64,000 nucleotides of DNA from Gp1-AA133 sp963850425 (GCA_963850425.1 CAWKLF010000001.1:744001-808000), one strand, 5' to 3'; positions 35,151-43,058 are shown, counted from the stretch's first letter. Translations and numbers: made by a program. Notes: generated from the letters alone by a model not told the origin.

Positions 35151-35330
35151 GAGGGCGTTATGGAGTGCGGTTGTCGAGGGCGTTATCGAGAGGGTTGCCT
35201 AGGGCGTTACGGGGCACGTTTTCGAGCGCGTTTCCGGCCACGTTGTCGAGCTCGTCGTCGAGCCCGCTATAGGGCGCGCTGCTACACGCGGTATGGAGCA
35301 GGTTTTTAGAACGCGTTGAATTGTTGAATG
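35151..35330. repeat. degenerate tandem array, strict 12-bp period, 3' of element C
   Basis: About 15 units of exactly 12 bp with consensus close to CGAGnGCGTTnT, for example GAGGGCGTTATG, CGAGGGCGTTAT, CGAGCGCGTTTC and CGAGCCCGCTAT. The period holds without slips although individual units differ at several positions. It ends seven bases before the stop codon of mscL. The 34987-35337 interval contains only this array and element C. Confidence 0.8.
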
Positions 35331-35337
35331 CTTTTTG

Positions 35338-35754
35338 CTAGGCAGCTCGGCCTACCGGAACCGGCTGGGCGCAATGTGCGCAACGGGTGGCGGCGATCGG
35401 GATGTCGCTGAGGCACTCGGGGCACGGTTTGGTTGTTGGGGTCTCTTCCTTGTGCGGGTTCAAGCGGGCCATCAGTGCGTTCAACGGGAGAATGACGAAG
35501 AAGTAGACGGCTCCCGCCACCAACAGGAACGACACAACTGCATTGATGAAATCGCCAATCGGAAACACGGTCTGGCCGATGGTGAAACCGAGCGAGCTAA
35601 AATCGGGCTTGCCGGCGATCGCCGCGATAAGCGGCGTGAGGAGGTCTTTGGTAAAGGCGGTGACGACTCCGCCAAAGGCGGCGCCGATGACAACGCCTAC
35701 CGCCAAATCGACGACGTTTCCGCGAAGGATGAATTTCTTGAAGCCATCTAACAT
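35338..35754 (-). CDS. mscL: large-conductance mechanosensitive channel with zinc-ribbon tail
   Basis: This 138-residue MscL forms a pentameric pore that opens under membrane tension during osmotic downshock. The N-terminal helix and first transmembrane segment match the family (FKKFILRGNVVDLAVGVVIG). A periplasmic loop follows, and the second helix is INAVVSFLLVAGAVYFFVI. In place of the usual C-terminal helical bundle the protein ends in a zinc-ribbon-like module, CPEC...CAHC (Cys111, 114, 125, 128). GGGAGG precedes the ATG. The stop lies next to the 12-bp array. Confidence 0.95.
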   Translation of the reverse strand: MLDGFKKFILRGNVVDLAVGVVIGAAFGGVVTAFTKDLLTPLIAAIAGKPDFSSLGFTIGQTVFPIGDFINAVVSFLLVAGAVYFFVILPLNALMARLNPHKEETPTTKPCPECLSDIPIAATRCAHCAQPVPVGRAA

Positions 35755-35881
35755 GACAGGCCTCCCTTAATTTAGGTGGCCGAAACTCTAATGCGTGACC
35801 AATGGCCGGGTCAAGGACATGTAATCGTTGTTGGCTAGGTTGCGCGCCGCCGTGTCCCCGCGCCCCGTTCCGCAAAGATTT

Positions 35882-36232
35882 CTAGGCTGTTTCGGCGTCG
35901 GCGACGGTAGGGAAAAATCGAAAGAATGGTTCCACGCGCGTCACGATCAGGGCGTTGCGAACACGGTCGTTGACGCCGACCAGGGCGAGCGAGCGGCCGT
36001 CCTTGTTGTGAGTTACATAGGCACCCACCAGGGCGCCGATGCCGGCGGAATCCACGTAGGGAACCTCCGTGAAATCAATAATGAGGGCTTTCGCTTCTTT
36101 CGCGCGAAGCGTGGACTGGAATTGAAAGAGGGTTCCCAGCACGACTGGGCCTTGCAGGCGCAGAACACGCTGGCCGGGGCGCGAACCACTCACATCTTCG
36201 ATTGTCAGGGGCTCTTGCGACGCGAGCGACAT
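35882..36232 (-). CDS. STAS-domain anti-sigma factor antagonist-like protein
   Basis: The 116-residue single STAS domain has the phosphorylation motif VPYVDSAGIGALVG, with Ser62 as the acceptor. SpoIIAA/RsbV-like proteins bind an anti-sigma kinase when unphosphorylated and so release a sigma factor. No kinase (RsbW/SpoIIAB) or sigma gene is adjacent, so the partner must be elsewhere. The region between the motif and the C-terminus keeps the family pattern (SLALVGVNDRVRNALIVTRV). Confidence 0.85.
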   Translation of the reverse strand: MSLASQEPLTIEDVSGSRPGQRVLRLQGPVVLGTLFQFQSTLRAKEAKALIIDFTEVPYVDSAGIGALVGAYVTHNKDGRSLALVGVNDRVRNALIVTRVEPFFRFFPTVADAETA

Positions 36233-36419
36233 CGGGTGATCTTAGCGCTACGACCGTCCGCACAATTATTACAAGTTTGTTAATTCTGCAGGGGCGGGCG
36301 GACCTTAAATCTCAATAGCGGCGCGGCACGCCGACGGCATTGCGACTTTGGTCCTTGCCCCATTGCTGCGGCGCACATCGGTTGAAAGTACAATCATCAA
36401 GACGAGGAACGGGGGCTGT

Positions 36420-36908
36420 TTGGCTCTAAAAGTCGGCGATCGGGCACCGGACTTCCAGTTGCCTTCCGTGGAAGGCGAGCAGCGGGGAGAGTTCCGGCTC
36501 AGCGATTACCTGGGAAAAGAAAATGTCGTGGTAACTTTCCATCCGTTGGACTGGACGCCGACGTGTGAATCGCAGCTGCCGATTCTGGACTCGCTGCATG
36601 CGCAGTTCAAGGCGGCGGGCGGGAAACTGCTCGACATCAGCGTCGATTCCATTGAGAGCCACCTGGCCTGGCAGCGGAAGGAAATCGGCATGATGCGGTT
36701 TCCCTTGTGCTCGGATTTCTATCCGCATGGAGAAGTGACGCGCAAGTTCGGCATCCTGCGCGAAGAGCCCCCCGTGCCGGGCATCAGCGAGCGCGCGGCG
36801 TTCATTGTTGATAAGAGCGGCGTGATCCGATTTGCGAAGGTCTATCCGATCGACCAGTTGCCGGACCTCGAAGGCTTGTTGCAGGAATTGCGGAAGATCG
36901 CCGGGTAG
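36420..36908 (+). CDS. thioredoxin-fold peroxiredoxin (AhpC/TSA type)
   Basis: The 162-residue protein reduces hydroperoxides with a cysteine thiol. The start is TTG at 36420, which gives the family-typical ALKVGDRAPDFQLPSVEGE; the upstream ATG at 36348 would add a non-conserved leader. The active site is FHPLDWTPTCESQLP with the peroxidatic Cys49, where most relatives have a PxTxxC pattern. A second cysteine (Cys97, FPLCSDF) is a possible resolving residue. The end region RFAKVYPIDQLPDLEGLLQE matches the family. It lies alone and divergent from the STAS gene. Confidence 0.9.
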   Translation: MALKVGDRAPDFQLPSVEGEQRGEFRLSDYLGKENVVVTFHPLDWTPTCESQLPILDSLHAQFKAAGGKLLDISVDSIESHLAWQRKEIGMMRFPLCSDFYPHGEVTRKFGILREEPPVPGISERAAFIVDKSGVIRFAKVYPIDQLPDLEGLLQELRKIAG

Positions 36909-37021
36909 AGCTGCCATCTTTCTGGCGGGCGCGCGATCGTCGCATACCACTGTTTGACAGCCTTACGCCGCCACCGTACGATCTCGCCTCGATAACAATC
37001 TCTTACAAAGAACAGCCCCCG

Positions 37022-38242
37022 ATGACAATCATGATGCGGATCGTGCCCGTCGCGTTGACCCTCGCCTCCTTTCTTCCTGCGCTGCTGCCGGAAGCCCACG
37101 CCTTTCAAACCGCGGCTCCAGTTTCGTGGCCCACGCACGGATGGAAGAAAGACAAGCCTACCGCTGTCGGGCTGGACCAGAAGGCTCTGAGCTCTTTCGA
37201 CGCTGATCTGAAAAGTGGAAAGTATGAGCTGGTAGACAGCTTCGCGGTGATTCGCTGCGGAAAGTTAGTGTTCGAGAACAAGTATCCGCACGACTACGGG
37301 CGAGTCTATGGCAAGGAGGCCAAGGTTAAAGGGCCGCTGAACGCCCGCCTTACCGGGCCGTATAACTATTTCGATCCGGCGTGGCATCCGTATTACCACG
37401 GAACCGATATGCACACGATGCAATCGGTCACCAAGACCGTGAGTTCGGTGATTGTGGGCGCGGCGATTACGCGCGGGGATTTTAAGGCGAACCTGGATAC
37501 TCCGCTCTTGCATTACTTCGACGTCGCTAGAGTGAAGAATGTGGACGAGCGGAAGAAACGGATCACGCTGCGCCACGTGCTCACCATGACGACTGGAATG
37601 GAGTGGACGGAAAACGTCGCCTACGACGACCCCAGGAACGAAGCGAACCTGATGGAAGCGAGCGAAGACTGGGTGCAGTATGTGATCGATCATCCCATGG
37701 TGAACGAGCCGGGAACGGTTTTCAATTACAGCAGCGGGACGTCGGAATTGCTGGCTTACATCTTCGAGAAGGAAACCGGGCAGGACATCGAGAAGTACGG
37801 CGAAAAATACCTGTTCACGCCGCTCGGAATGAAGCACTACTGGAAGCGGTCGCCAATGGGCCTGGTAGACACCGAGGGCGGCTTATTTCTGAGCGCCACG
37901 GACCTGGCGAAAATCGGCTACCTCTATTTACATGATGGGATGTGGGACGGGAAGCAGGTCGTTTCGAAGGAATGGGTACAGCAGTCGCTGACGCCGTTCG
38001 TCGACGCTGAAGAAGGAATGAAATACGGGTTCAAGTGGTGGCTGCTGCCGCGAACCGACGGTCCCGGATTCGTGTGGATGGCACTGGGGTTCGGAGGCCA
38101 GCGGCTGATGGTGCTTCCGGAGAAAGACCTGATCGCGGTGTTTACGGGGTGGTCGATCTTGAAGGACCCTGCCTCGAATCAGGAACTCGTGAAGCGGATC
38201 TTGCCGGCGGTGGGGGAACCGGGATGTAGTGTGCGAAAGTGA
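37022..38242 (+). CDS. exported serine beta-lactamase-family hydrolase
   Basis: This 406-residue protein has a signal peptide (MRIVPVALTLASFLPALLPE, cleavage near AHA). The beta-lactamase/class C fold motifs are SVTK with nucleophile Ser135 and Lys138, and YSS at residues 236-238 as the second element. The region around GFGGQRLMVLPEKDL stands in for the KTG motif (HxG or variants occur in the esterase/DD-peptidase branch). Such proteins are more often D-aminopeptidases, esterases or peptidoglycan enzymes than true beta-lactamases. It converges with mnmG, with only 20 bases between the stops. Confidence 0.85.
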   Translation: MTIMMRIVPVALTLASFLPALLPEAHAFQTAAPVSWPTHGWKKDKPTAVGLDQKALSSFDADLKSGKYELVDSFAVIRCGKLVFENKYPHDYGRVYGKEAKVKGPLNARLTGPYNYFDPAWHPYYHGTDMHTMQSVTKTVSSVIVGAAITRGDFKANLDTPLLHYFDVARVKNVDERKKRITLRHVLTMTTGMEWTENVAYDDPRNEANLMEASEDWVQYVIDHPMVNEPGTVFNYSSGTSELLAYIFEKETGQDIEKYGEKYLFTPLGMKHYWKRSPMGLVDTEGGLFLSATDLAKIGYLYLHDGMWDGKQVVSKEWVQQSLTPFVDAEEGMKYGFKWWLLPRTDGPGFVWMALGFGGQRLMVLPEKDLIAVFTGWSILKDPASNQELVKRILPAVGEPGCSVRK

Positions 38243-38262
38243 TTTGGCTTTATCTGAAATTT

Positions 38263-40551
38263 CTAGAGTGCGGCGGCCTGCTCGCGACGTCGTGCTTGCA
38301 GTTCAATGTAGACGTTGACCAGTGACACGGCCGCGGGGGTCACACCCGGGATGCGTGCGGCGTGGCCGAGCGTTCGCGGGCGGATCTTGAGAAGCTTCTC
38401 CTGCATTTCGCGCGACAGGCCGCTCACGGCGCGGTAGTCGAACCATTCAGGAATCATGCGCTGCTCGGCTTTTTTCAGGCGGTCGATGGAACGCTGTTGC
38501 TGGGTCAGGTAGCCGGCGTACTTGATTTCGGTTTCTATGGATTTGAGCTCGTTGCGCTGGCGGGAGGAGAGACTGTCGTCGGTCTTCGGTCGTCGGTCGA
38601 CGGCTCCTGCTACCCCTTCGGCTGCGAAGAAGTTTTCGGCCAGTTCGCGCAGGATCGGCGCTAGCTGCTCGATGGCTACTTCGGGGCGCTTCAGCAGTTG
38701 TGCGATTGGCTGGCCCAGGGCCGAAGAGAAATCTGGAAGATTATGGCCTGCGCTGGAAACGCAAGGTCCCTCGACTGCGCTCGGCTGCGCCTCGCTCCGC
38801 TCGGGATGACAATTGGTGAGCGGAGTCTTGCTTCGCTCGGGGTCAGGGTCGTTGAGTGAGTGTGCGGTCTCGCCGAATTGCTCGCGTGGCATAGTGATTT
38901 TGCTGAGCATCCGCGATGTGAGTTTGGTTCTCTCCAGCAACTGCTTCATTGCTTCCAGGCGCTCCTGCTTTGACTTGTAATCCGACCAGGCTTCGTCGTT
39001 GATGAGTCCAACTCTACGGCCGTGGGGTGTCAGGCGGCGGTCGGCGTTATCGATGCGGAGTTGCAGGCGAAATTCGGCGCGCGACGTGAACATGCGGTAC
39101 GGTTCATTGGTGCCCTTCGAGATCAAGTCGTCGATCAGAATTGCCGTGTAGGCCTCGGTGCGATCGAGGATCAGCGGGGATTCTTTCTTCACCTTCAGGG
39201 CGGCGTTGATGCCGGCCATCAGGCCCTGGCAGGCAGCTTCCTCATAGCCGCTGGTGCCGTTGATCTGTCCCGCCAGAAACAGGCCGGCAATTTTTTTGGT
39301 TTCCAGCGTCCGCCCCAGTTCAGTGGGATCAATAGAGTCGTATTCGATGGCGTAGCCGGGACGCATCATCTCCGCAGTCTCGAGGCCCGGGATCGATTTC
39401 AAGATTGCCAGTTGCACGTCGATCGGCAGCGACGTGCTCATGCCGTTAACGTAAATCTCGTGCGTGTTCAGGCCCTCAGGCTCGAGGAAGAGCTGGTGCT
39501 GGAGTTTGTCGGGAAACTTGACGATTTTGTCTTCGATCGACGGACAGTAGCGTGGGCCGATGGACTGGATCTGGCCGCTGTACATCGGGGAACGGTGCAC
39601 GTTTTCGCGGATGATGCGGTGCGTTTCTTCGGTCGTGAACGCGATGTAGCAAGGGACCTGCGTGTCGTGATGCGGGACTCGCTTGGTGCGAAAACTGAAG
39701 GGCGTGGGATCGGCGTCGCCGGGCTGCATCTCGAAGCGCTTCCAGTCGATAGTGCGGCCATCGAGGCGGGGCGGGGTCCCGGTCTTCAGGCGGCAGCCGC
39801 GCAGTCCTAAGTTCTTGAGAGCTTCACCCAGGAGCACGGCGTTGGGCTCGCCGGAACGGCCGGCAGGATATTGCTGCTCTCCGCAGTGGATCAGTCCGTT
39901 GAGGAAGGTGCCGGTAGTGATGATGACGGCGTGGGCTCGGACGGTGCGGCCGTCGCGGAGACGGATGCCTTGGACAGCTCGCTGGCGCTCGCTATCGTCG
40001 TTGGCCGTTGGTCCCTTCGCTTCGCTCAGAGCAGGCTGAGAACGGTCGTCGGCCGAAACGCAAGGTCCCTCGACTTCGCTCGGCTGCGCCTGGCTTCGCT
40101 CGGGATGACAATCACCGAGGGCATTTGCTGGCGACTGGGGACTGGCGGCTGGCGACTCTTCCAAGATTAAATCGGCAACTTCGGCTTGCTTGATCTTGAG
40201 GTTTGGCTCAGACTCGAGGACCTCGCGCATCTTCAGGCGATAGGCTTGCTTGTCGCATTGCGCACGCGGGGACCAGACGGCTGGGCCGCGCGACGTATTC
40301 AAAAGTCGGAACTGGATGCCGACTGCATCGGTGACTTCTCCCATGATTCCGCCGAGGGCGTCGACTTCGCGAACCAGGTGGCCCTTCGCAATTCCGCCCA
40401 CCGCTGGATTGCATGACATCTGGGCAATCAAGTCGACGTTGAGCGTGTAGAGGGCGGTCTTCAACCCCATGCGGGCGGCGGCCAAAGCGGCTTCGCATCC
40501 GGCATGTCCGGCGCCGACTACGACTACGTCGAAATGTTCGGTGAACTGCAT
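38263..40551 (-). CDS. mnmG: tRNA uridine-5-carboxymethylaminomethyl modification enzyme MnmG
   Basis: MnmG (GidA) is an FAD protein that with MnmE modifies U34 of certain tRNAs. The FAD motif VVVGAGHAGCEAALAAARMG is at residues 10-29, GGIAKGHLVREVDALGG follows, and the C-terminal domain (SGLSREMQEKLLKIRPRTLG) is intact. The protein is 762 residues, against about 620-630 in the family. The extra length is three in-frame inserts of dispersed repeat DNA: about residues 132-192, 562-612 and 648-661. The first two contain CHPERSxAQPSxVEGPCVS. They fall in surface-loop-like places and none brings a stop. An extended -10 lies about 111 bases upstream. No mnmE or rsmG lies beside it. Confidence 0.95.
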   Translation of the reverse strand: MQFTEHFDVVVVGAGHAGCEAALAAARMGLKTALYTLNVDLIAQMSCNPAVGGIAKGHLVREVDALGGIMGEVTDAVGIQFRLLNTSRGPAVWSPRAQCDKQAYRLKMREVLESEPNLKIKQAEVADLILEESPAASPQSPANALGDCHPERSQAQPSEVEGPCVSADDRSQPALSEAKGPTANDDSERQRAVQGIRLRDGRTVRAHAVIITTGTFLNGLIHCGEQQYPAGRSGEPNAVLLGEALKNLGLRGCRLKTGTPPRLDGRTIDWKRFEMQPGDADPTPFSFRTKRVPHHDTQVPCYIAFTTEETHRIIRENVHRSPMYSGQIQSIGPRYCPSIEDKIVKFPDKLQHQLFLEPEGLNTHEIYVNGMSTSLPIDVQLAILKSIPGLETAEMMRPGYAIEYDSIDPTELGRTLETKKIAGLFLAGQINGTSGYEEAACQGLMAGINAALKVKKESPLILDRTEAYTAILIDDLISKGTNEPYRMFTSRAEFRLQLRIDNADRRLTPHGRRVGLINDEAWSDYKSKQERLEAMKQLLERTKLTSRMLSKITMPREQFGETAHSLNDPDPERSKTPLTNCHPERSEAQPSAVEGPCVSSAGHNLPDFSSALGQPIAQLLKRPEVAIEQLAPILRELAENFFAAEGVAGAVDRRPKTDDSLSSRQRNELKSIETEIKYAGYLTQQQRSIDRLKKAEQRMIPEWFDYRAVSGLSREMQEKLLKIRPRTLGHAARIPGVTPAAVSLVNVYIELQARRREQAAAL
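38569..38610 (-). repeat. GTCGTCGGTCTTCGG repeat inside mnmG
   Basis: The plus strand reads GTCGTCGGTCTTCGGTCGTC followed by GGTC, coding for about residues 648-661 (AVDRRPKTDD). Similar strings occur at 9157-9175, 47030-47085 and 55457-55490. Confidence 0.5.
38716..38868 (-). repeat. in-frame dispersed-repeat insert 2 of mnmG
   Basis: Encodes about residues 562-612, including CHPERSEAQPSAVEGPCVS. A second unit of the same repeat is inside the same gene at 39976-40158, and a fragment lies at 8683-8709. Confidence 0.65.
39976..40158 (-). repeat. in-frame dispersed-repeat insert 1 of mnmG
   Basis: Encodes about residues 132-192. It is composite: an ACTGGGGACTGGCGGCTGGC stretch, then the CHPERSQAQPSEVEGPCVS unit, a reverse-related ALSEAKGP piece, and a GTCGTTGGCCGTTGG tail. 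It interrupts a beta-turn before DGRTVRAHAVI. Confidence 0.65.
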
Positions 40552-40661
40552 GTTGCGCGTCTAATTCGTATCGATTCGCAAATCCCGCGGGCTTCGACTT
40601 GCTGAGGGCAGGCTACCCGCCGCTCCACCGGCGCGTCCGCCACCCCACATGTCTTGACACT

Positions 40662-40670
40662 ATTCTAGCA
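40662..40670 (-). promoter_or_regulatory. mnmG promoter, extended -10 TGCTAGAAT
   Basis: On the minus strand TGC (40668-40670) precedes TAGAAT (40662-40667), about 111 bases before the mnmG ATG. A TTGACC lies 21 bases further upstream, too far for an optimal -35. Confidence 0.45.
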
Positions 40671-40746
40671 ACCCGCCCTGATATAGAAGGTCAATCCCAT
40701 CATGGAGATGACAAAAAGCAGGGCGGACTTTTCGACAGACCGCGGC

Positions 40747-40776
40747 TTGTCATGAGGCCGCTCGGGCTTTTATAGT
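40747..40776 (+). promoter_or_regulatory. sigma-70-type promoter of the CADD-like gene
   Basis: TTGTCA (40747-40752), an 18-base spacer, and TATAGT (40771-40776). The expected transcript start is about 20 bases before the ATG at 40802, leaving room for the AAGGAG ribosome binding site. Confidence 0.6.
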
Positions 40777-40801
40777 GGGCAGCGTCAAGGAGAACTCTTC
40801 A

Positions 40802-41503
40802 ATGGACCAGCTGGAATTTCTGCAGCAGCTCGACGCTCGCGTTGCCAAGTATGATTTGCTGTGCCACCCATTTTACAAAGCCTGGAGCGCCGGGGAACTG
40901 ACGCGCGAGGACCTACGCGAGTACGCGCTCGATTATTACCAGCATGTGAACGCGTTTCCTTCTTATTTGGCGGCGCTTGCGCTGCGACTGAACGATAGCG
41001 AACTGCGCCGGGCGGTGCTGGCCAACATGCGCGACGAGCAAGGCGCCGGAGCTGGTCCGGACGCGACCGAGGAAGCGCATGCCGAGCTGTGGATGGACTT
41101 CGCGGAAGGCATGGGCGCTGCGCGGAGTGCTTTCGGCCATGACGCAGTTCCGGAAGTGAAGCGACTGGTGAAGCACTTCGCGCGTGTAGCAGAGGAAGGC
41201 ACTCCCGAAGAGGCTCTGGCTGCTTTCTACGCATACGAGTCGCAGGTCCCCTGCGTAGCGACCGAGAAGGAGCGCGGCTTGCGGGAGAGATACGGTGCGA
41301 GTGAAAAGACTAGGCGCTACTTCATGCTGCACGCTACCGCAGATGTGTATCATTCGAATGTTTGGCGCGAGCAACTCGCCAAGCAGGTGGGGAGCAGTCC
41401 GGCAGTGGCAGAGAAGGCGCTGAACGCTGCTGAGTCTGCGGCCAAGGCTCTCTGGACCGCGCTCGACGGAATTGAATCGCGCAGGATGGCGAAGGCGGCA
41501 TAG
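40802..41503 (+). CDS. CADD-family (PqqC/TenA-fold) di-metal enzyme, candidate p-aminobenzoate synthase
   Basis: This 233-residue all-helical protein of the haem-oxygenase/TenA fold starts at the ATG at 40802, nine bases after AAGGAG. It resembles Chlamydia CADD, which makes p-aminobenzoate for folate from its own residues. The six metal ligands of CADD have counterparts: Glu79 (NMRDEQG), His93 (EEAHAELW), Glu146 (YAYESQVP), and His177, Asp181 and His184 (LHATADVYHS). Tyr25 (HPFYKAW) and Lys156 (ATEKERG) occupy the places of the sacrificial Tyr27 and Lys152. A PqqC-type or TenA-type role is the alternative, but no pqq or thi genes are near. It is a single gene with its own promoter and terminator. 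Confidence 0.75.
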   Translation: MDQLEFLQQLDARVAKYDLLCHPFYKAWSAGELTREDLREYALDYYQHVNAFPSYLAALALRLNDSELRRAVLANMRDEQGAGAGPDATEEAHAELWMDFAEGMGAARSAFGHDAVPEVKRLVKHFARVAEEGTPEEALAAFYAYESQVPCVATEKERGLRERYGASEKTRRYFMLHATADVYHSNVWREQLAKQVGSSPAVAEKALNAAESAAKALWTALDGIESRRMAKAA

Positions 41504-41527
41504 AAGCGAAATCTTCATTCGGTTGAG

Positions 41528-41561
41528 GCCACTGATCCGGTCGGGTCAGTGGCTTTTGTTT
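41528..41561 (+). terminator. intrinsic terminator after the CADD-like gene
   Basis: GCCACTGA (41528-41535) pairs with TCAGTGGC (41546-41553), with CC/GG pairing further in, followed by TTTTGTTT. It lies 25 bases after the stop. Confidence 0.85.
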
Positions 41562-41601
41562 CTGGGTAAATTAGAGTCGATACGATTGCGAGGGAAACTC
41601 C

Positions 41602-41991
41602 ATGGCCAAGGCTGTGCCGATGGGAACGCGCGGAGAGGCCGAAGAAACAGTGGAGTTTCATCACACGCTGGCGGCGCATCATCCTGCACTGCCGCCGGTG
41701 TACTCGACGCCCGACATGATTCGCCTGATGGAGACGGCGGCGTTTCACGCGCTACAGGCCTATGCTGAAAATGATGAGATCACGGTGGGAACTTCCATTC
41801 ATGTGGAGCATCGCGTGGCAAGCGGAATTGGGACGCGGGTGAAGGCGGTGGCCGTAGTCGAAGCTCTCGACGGGAGGTTCTATACGGTACGCGTTTCCGC
41901 GAGCGACGGAACTCAGGAGATTGGGCGCGGGACGGTTGGGCGGGCTTTCGTGAGCGTGTCGAAGTTCATTCAGCGCGTCAATAAAAGATAG
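41602..41991 (+). CDS. hotdog-fold thioesterase (FlK-like)
   Basis: The 129-residue single hotdog domain resembles the fluoroacetyl-CoA-specific/general acyl-CoA thioesterase group. Motifs are VYSTPDMIRLMETAAFHAL with a Glu in the active-site helix, then VGTSIHVEHRVASGIGTRV, in which the His is expected to act in catalysis, and IGRGTVGRAFVSVSKF. It would hydrolyse an acyl-CoA, probably as detoxification or salvage. No acyl-CoA enzyme is adjacent. The spacing to the next gene (123 bases, carrying a degenerate AACGCAGAGGGCGCAGA repeat) suggests separate transcription. Confidence 0.8.
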   Translation: MAKAVPMGTRGEAEETVEFHHTLAAHHPALPPVYSTPDMIRLMETAAFHALQAYAENDEITVGTSIHVEHRVASGIGTRVKAVAVVEALDGRFYTVRVSASDGTQEIGRGTVGRAFVSVSKFIQRVNKR

Positions 41992-42114
41992 CAGCGAAGT
42001 GAGTGGCTTGTTTGCATCGGGCGTGCTCGGAGCAACATCTTAAAACGCAGAGGGCGCAGACAAGGGCTGCAGAGGGCGCTGAGAAAATCTTTTCTGGACC
42101 AGGATCGGGCGCAA

Positions 42115-42948
42115 ATGAATATTGAAGAGCAGAAGTCCAAGGCGCTGGCGTTTCGGGCTATGCATCGTGGCGGGAAGATCCTGGTGTTGCCGAATGCCTG
42201 GGATGTGGCGAGCGCGCGGGTTTTTGAGGAGGCCGGCTTTGGCGCGCTTGCCACCACGAGTGCGGGAGTCGCGTTCTCGCTGGGCTATCCCGATGGGCAA
42301 AAAATTTCACGCGAGGAGATGCTGGCCCGGGTGGGACGGATCTCACGAGCAGTGAAGGCCCCCGTTACGGCAGACGTGGAGGCGGGATACGGGTTGCGCC
42401 CAGAGGATGCCGCGCGTACGGCAAGCGAGGTGATCGCCGCCGGAGCCGTGGGCCTGAACCTGGAAGATACCACTGGGGACAGTGCGCATCCGCTGGTGGA
42501 GTTGCCTTTGCAGTTGGAGAGAATTCGCGCGGTGAAGGCGGCCGCGCTCAAGACGGGGGTGTTGCTGGTGCTGAATGCGCGCACGGATGTGTATCTTGAG
42601 AAAGTTGGAGAGCCTGGTACGCGCTATGACGAGTCCGTCCGAAGGCTGGTGGCGTATCGCGATGCTGGAGCCGATTGCGTGTTTCTGCCAGGAGTCGCGG
42701 ACGCGGAGACGATTGGGAAAATCGTGCGGGATACGCAGTGTCCGGTGAATATTCTGGTGGGCCCGGGGTCCCCGTCAGTGCCTGAACTTGAGAAGCTGGG
42801 TGTGGCGCGGGTGAGCATCGGGTCTAGTGCGATGCGTGCGACGTTGAGACTGGTGAAACGCATCGCGGAAGAGTTGCAATCAGCAGGCACTTATACATCG
42901 CTCGAGGGCGGAATCCCGTATGCGGATGTGAACCGGATGCTGGGGTGA
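42115..42948 (+). CDS. isocitrate lyase/PEP mutase superfamily enzyme
   Basis: The 277-residue TIM-barrel protein belongs to the PEP mutase-like C-C bond lyase group. Signals are LVLPNAWDVASARVFEEAGF, TTSAGVAFSLGYPDG, the metal-binding VTADVEAGYG, VGLNLEDTTG and LVLNARTDVYL. It lacks the KKCGH loop of isocitrate lyase and of 2-methylisocitrate lyase, so it is the phosphonopyruvate-hydrolase/oxaloacetase-like branch with unknown substrate. The start at 42115 has no clear ribosome binding site (GATCGGGCGCAA upstream). Confidence 0.85.
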   Translation: MNIEEQKSKALAFRAMHRGGKILVLPNAWDVASARVFEEAGFGALATTSAGVAFSLGYPDGQKISREEMLARVGRISRAVKAPVTADVEAGYGLRPEDAARTASEVIAAGAVGLNLEDTTGDSAHPLVELPLQLERIRAVKAAALKTGVLLVLNARTDVYLEKVGEPGTRYDESVRRLVAYRDAGADCVFLPGVADAETIGKIVRDTQCPVNILVGPGSPSVPELEKLGVARVSIGSSAMRATLRLVKRIAEELQSAGTYTSLEGGIPYADVNRMLG

Positions 42949-43058
42949 AGCGAGCCGTTATTCGTCGGTCTTCGGCCAAATTCCTGTGATATTTGCGGTG
43001 AGGACGAAGCCTCATGGCTTGCCAGTTTGACTCTTGCGTGGTTCACGAGTAGGGATTG

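Noticed and set aside
37022..38242. antibiotic-resistance beta-lactamase
   Set aside because: The SVTK and YSS motifs fit the broad serine hydrolase family, but the class C lactamase KTG context is missing; a peptidase or esterase is more likely.
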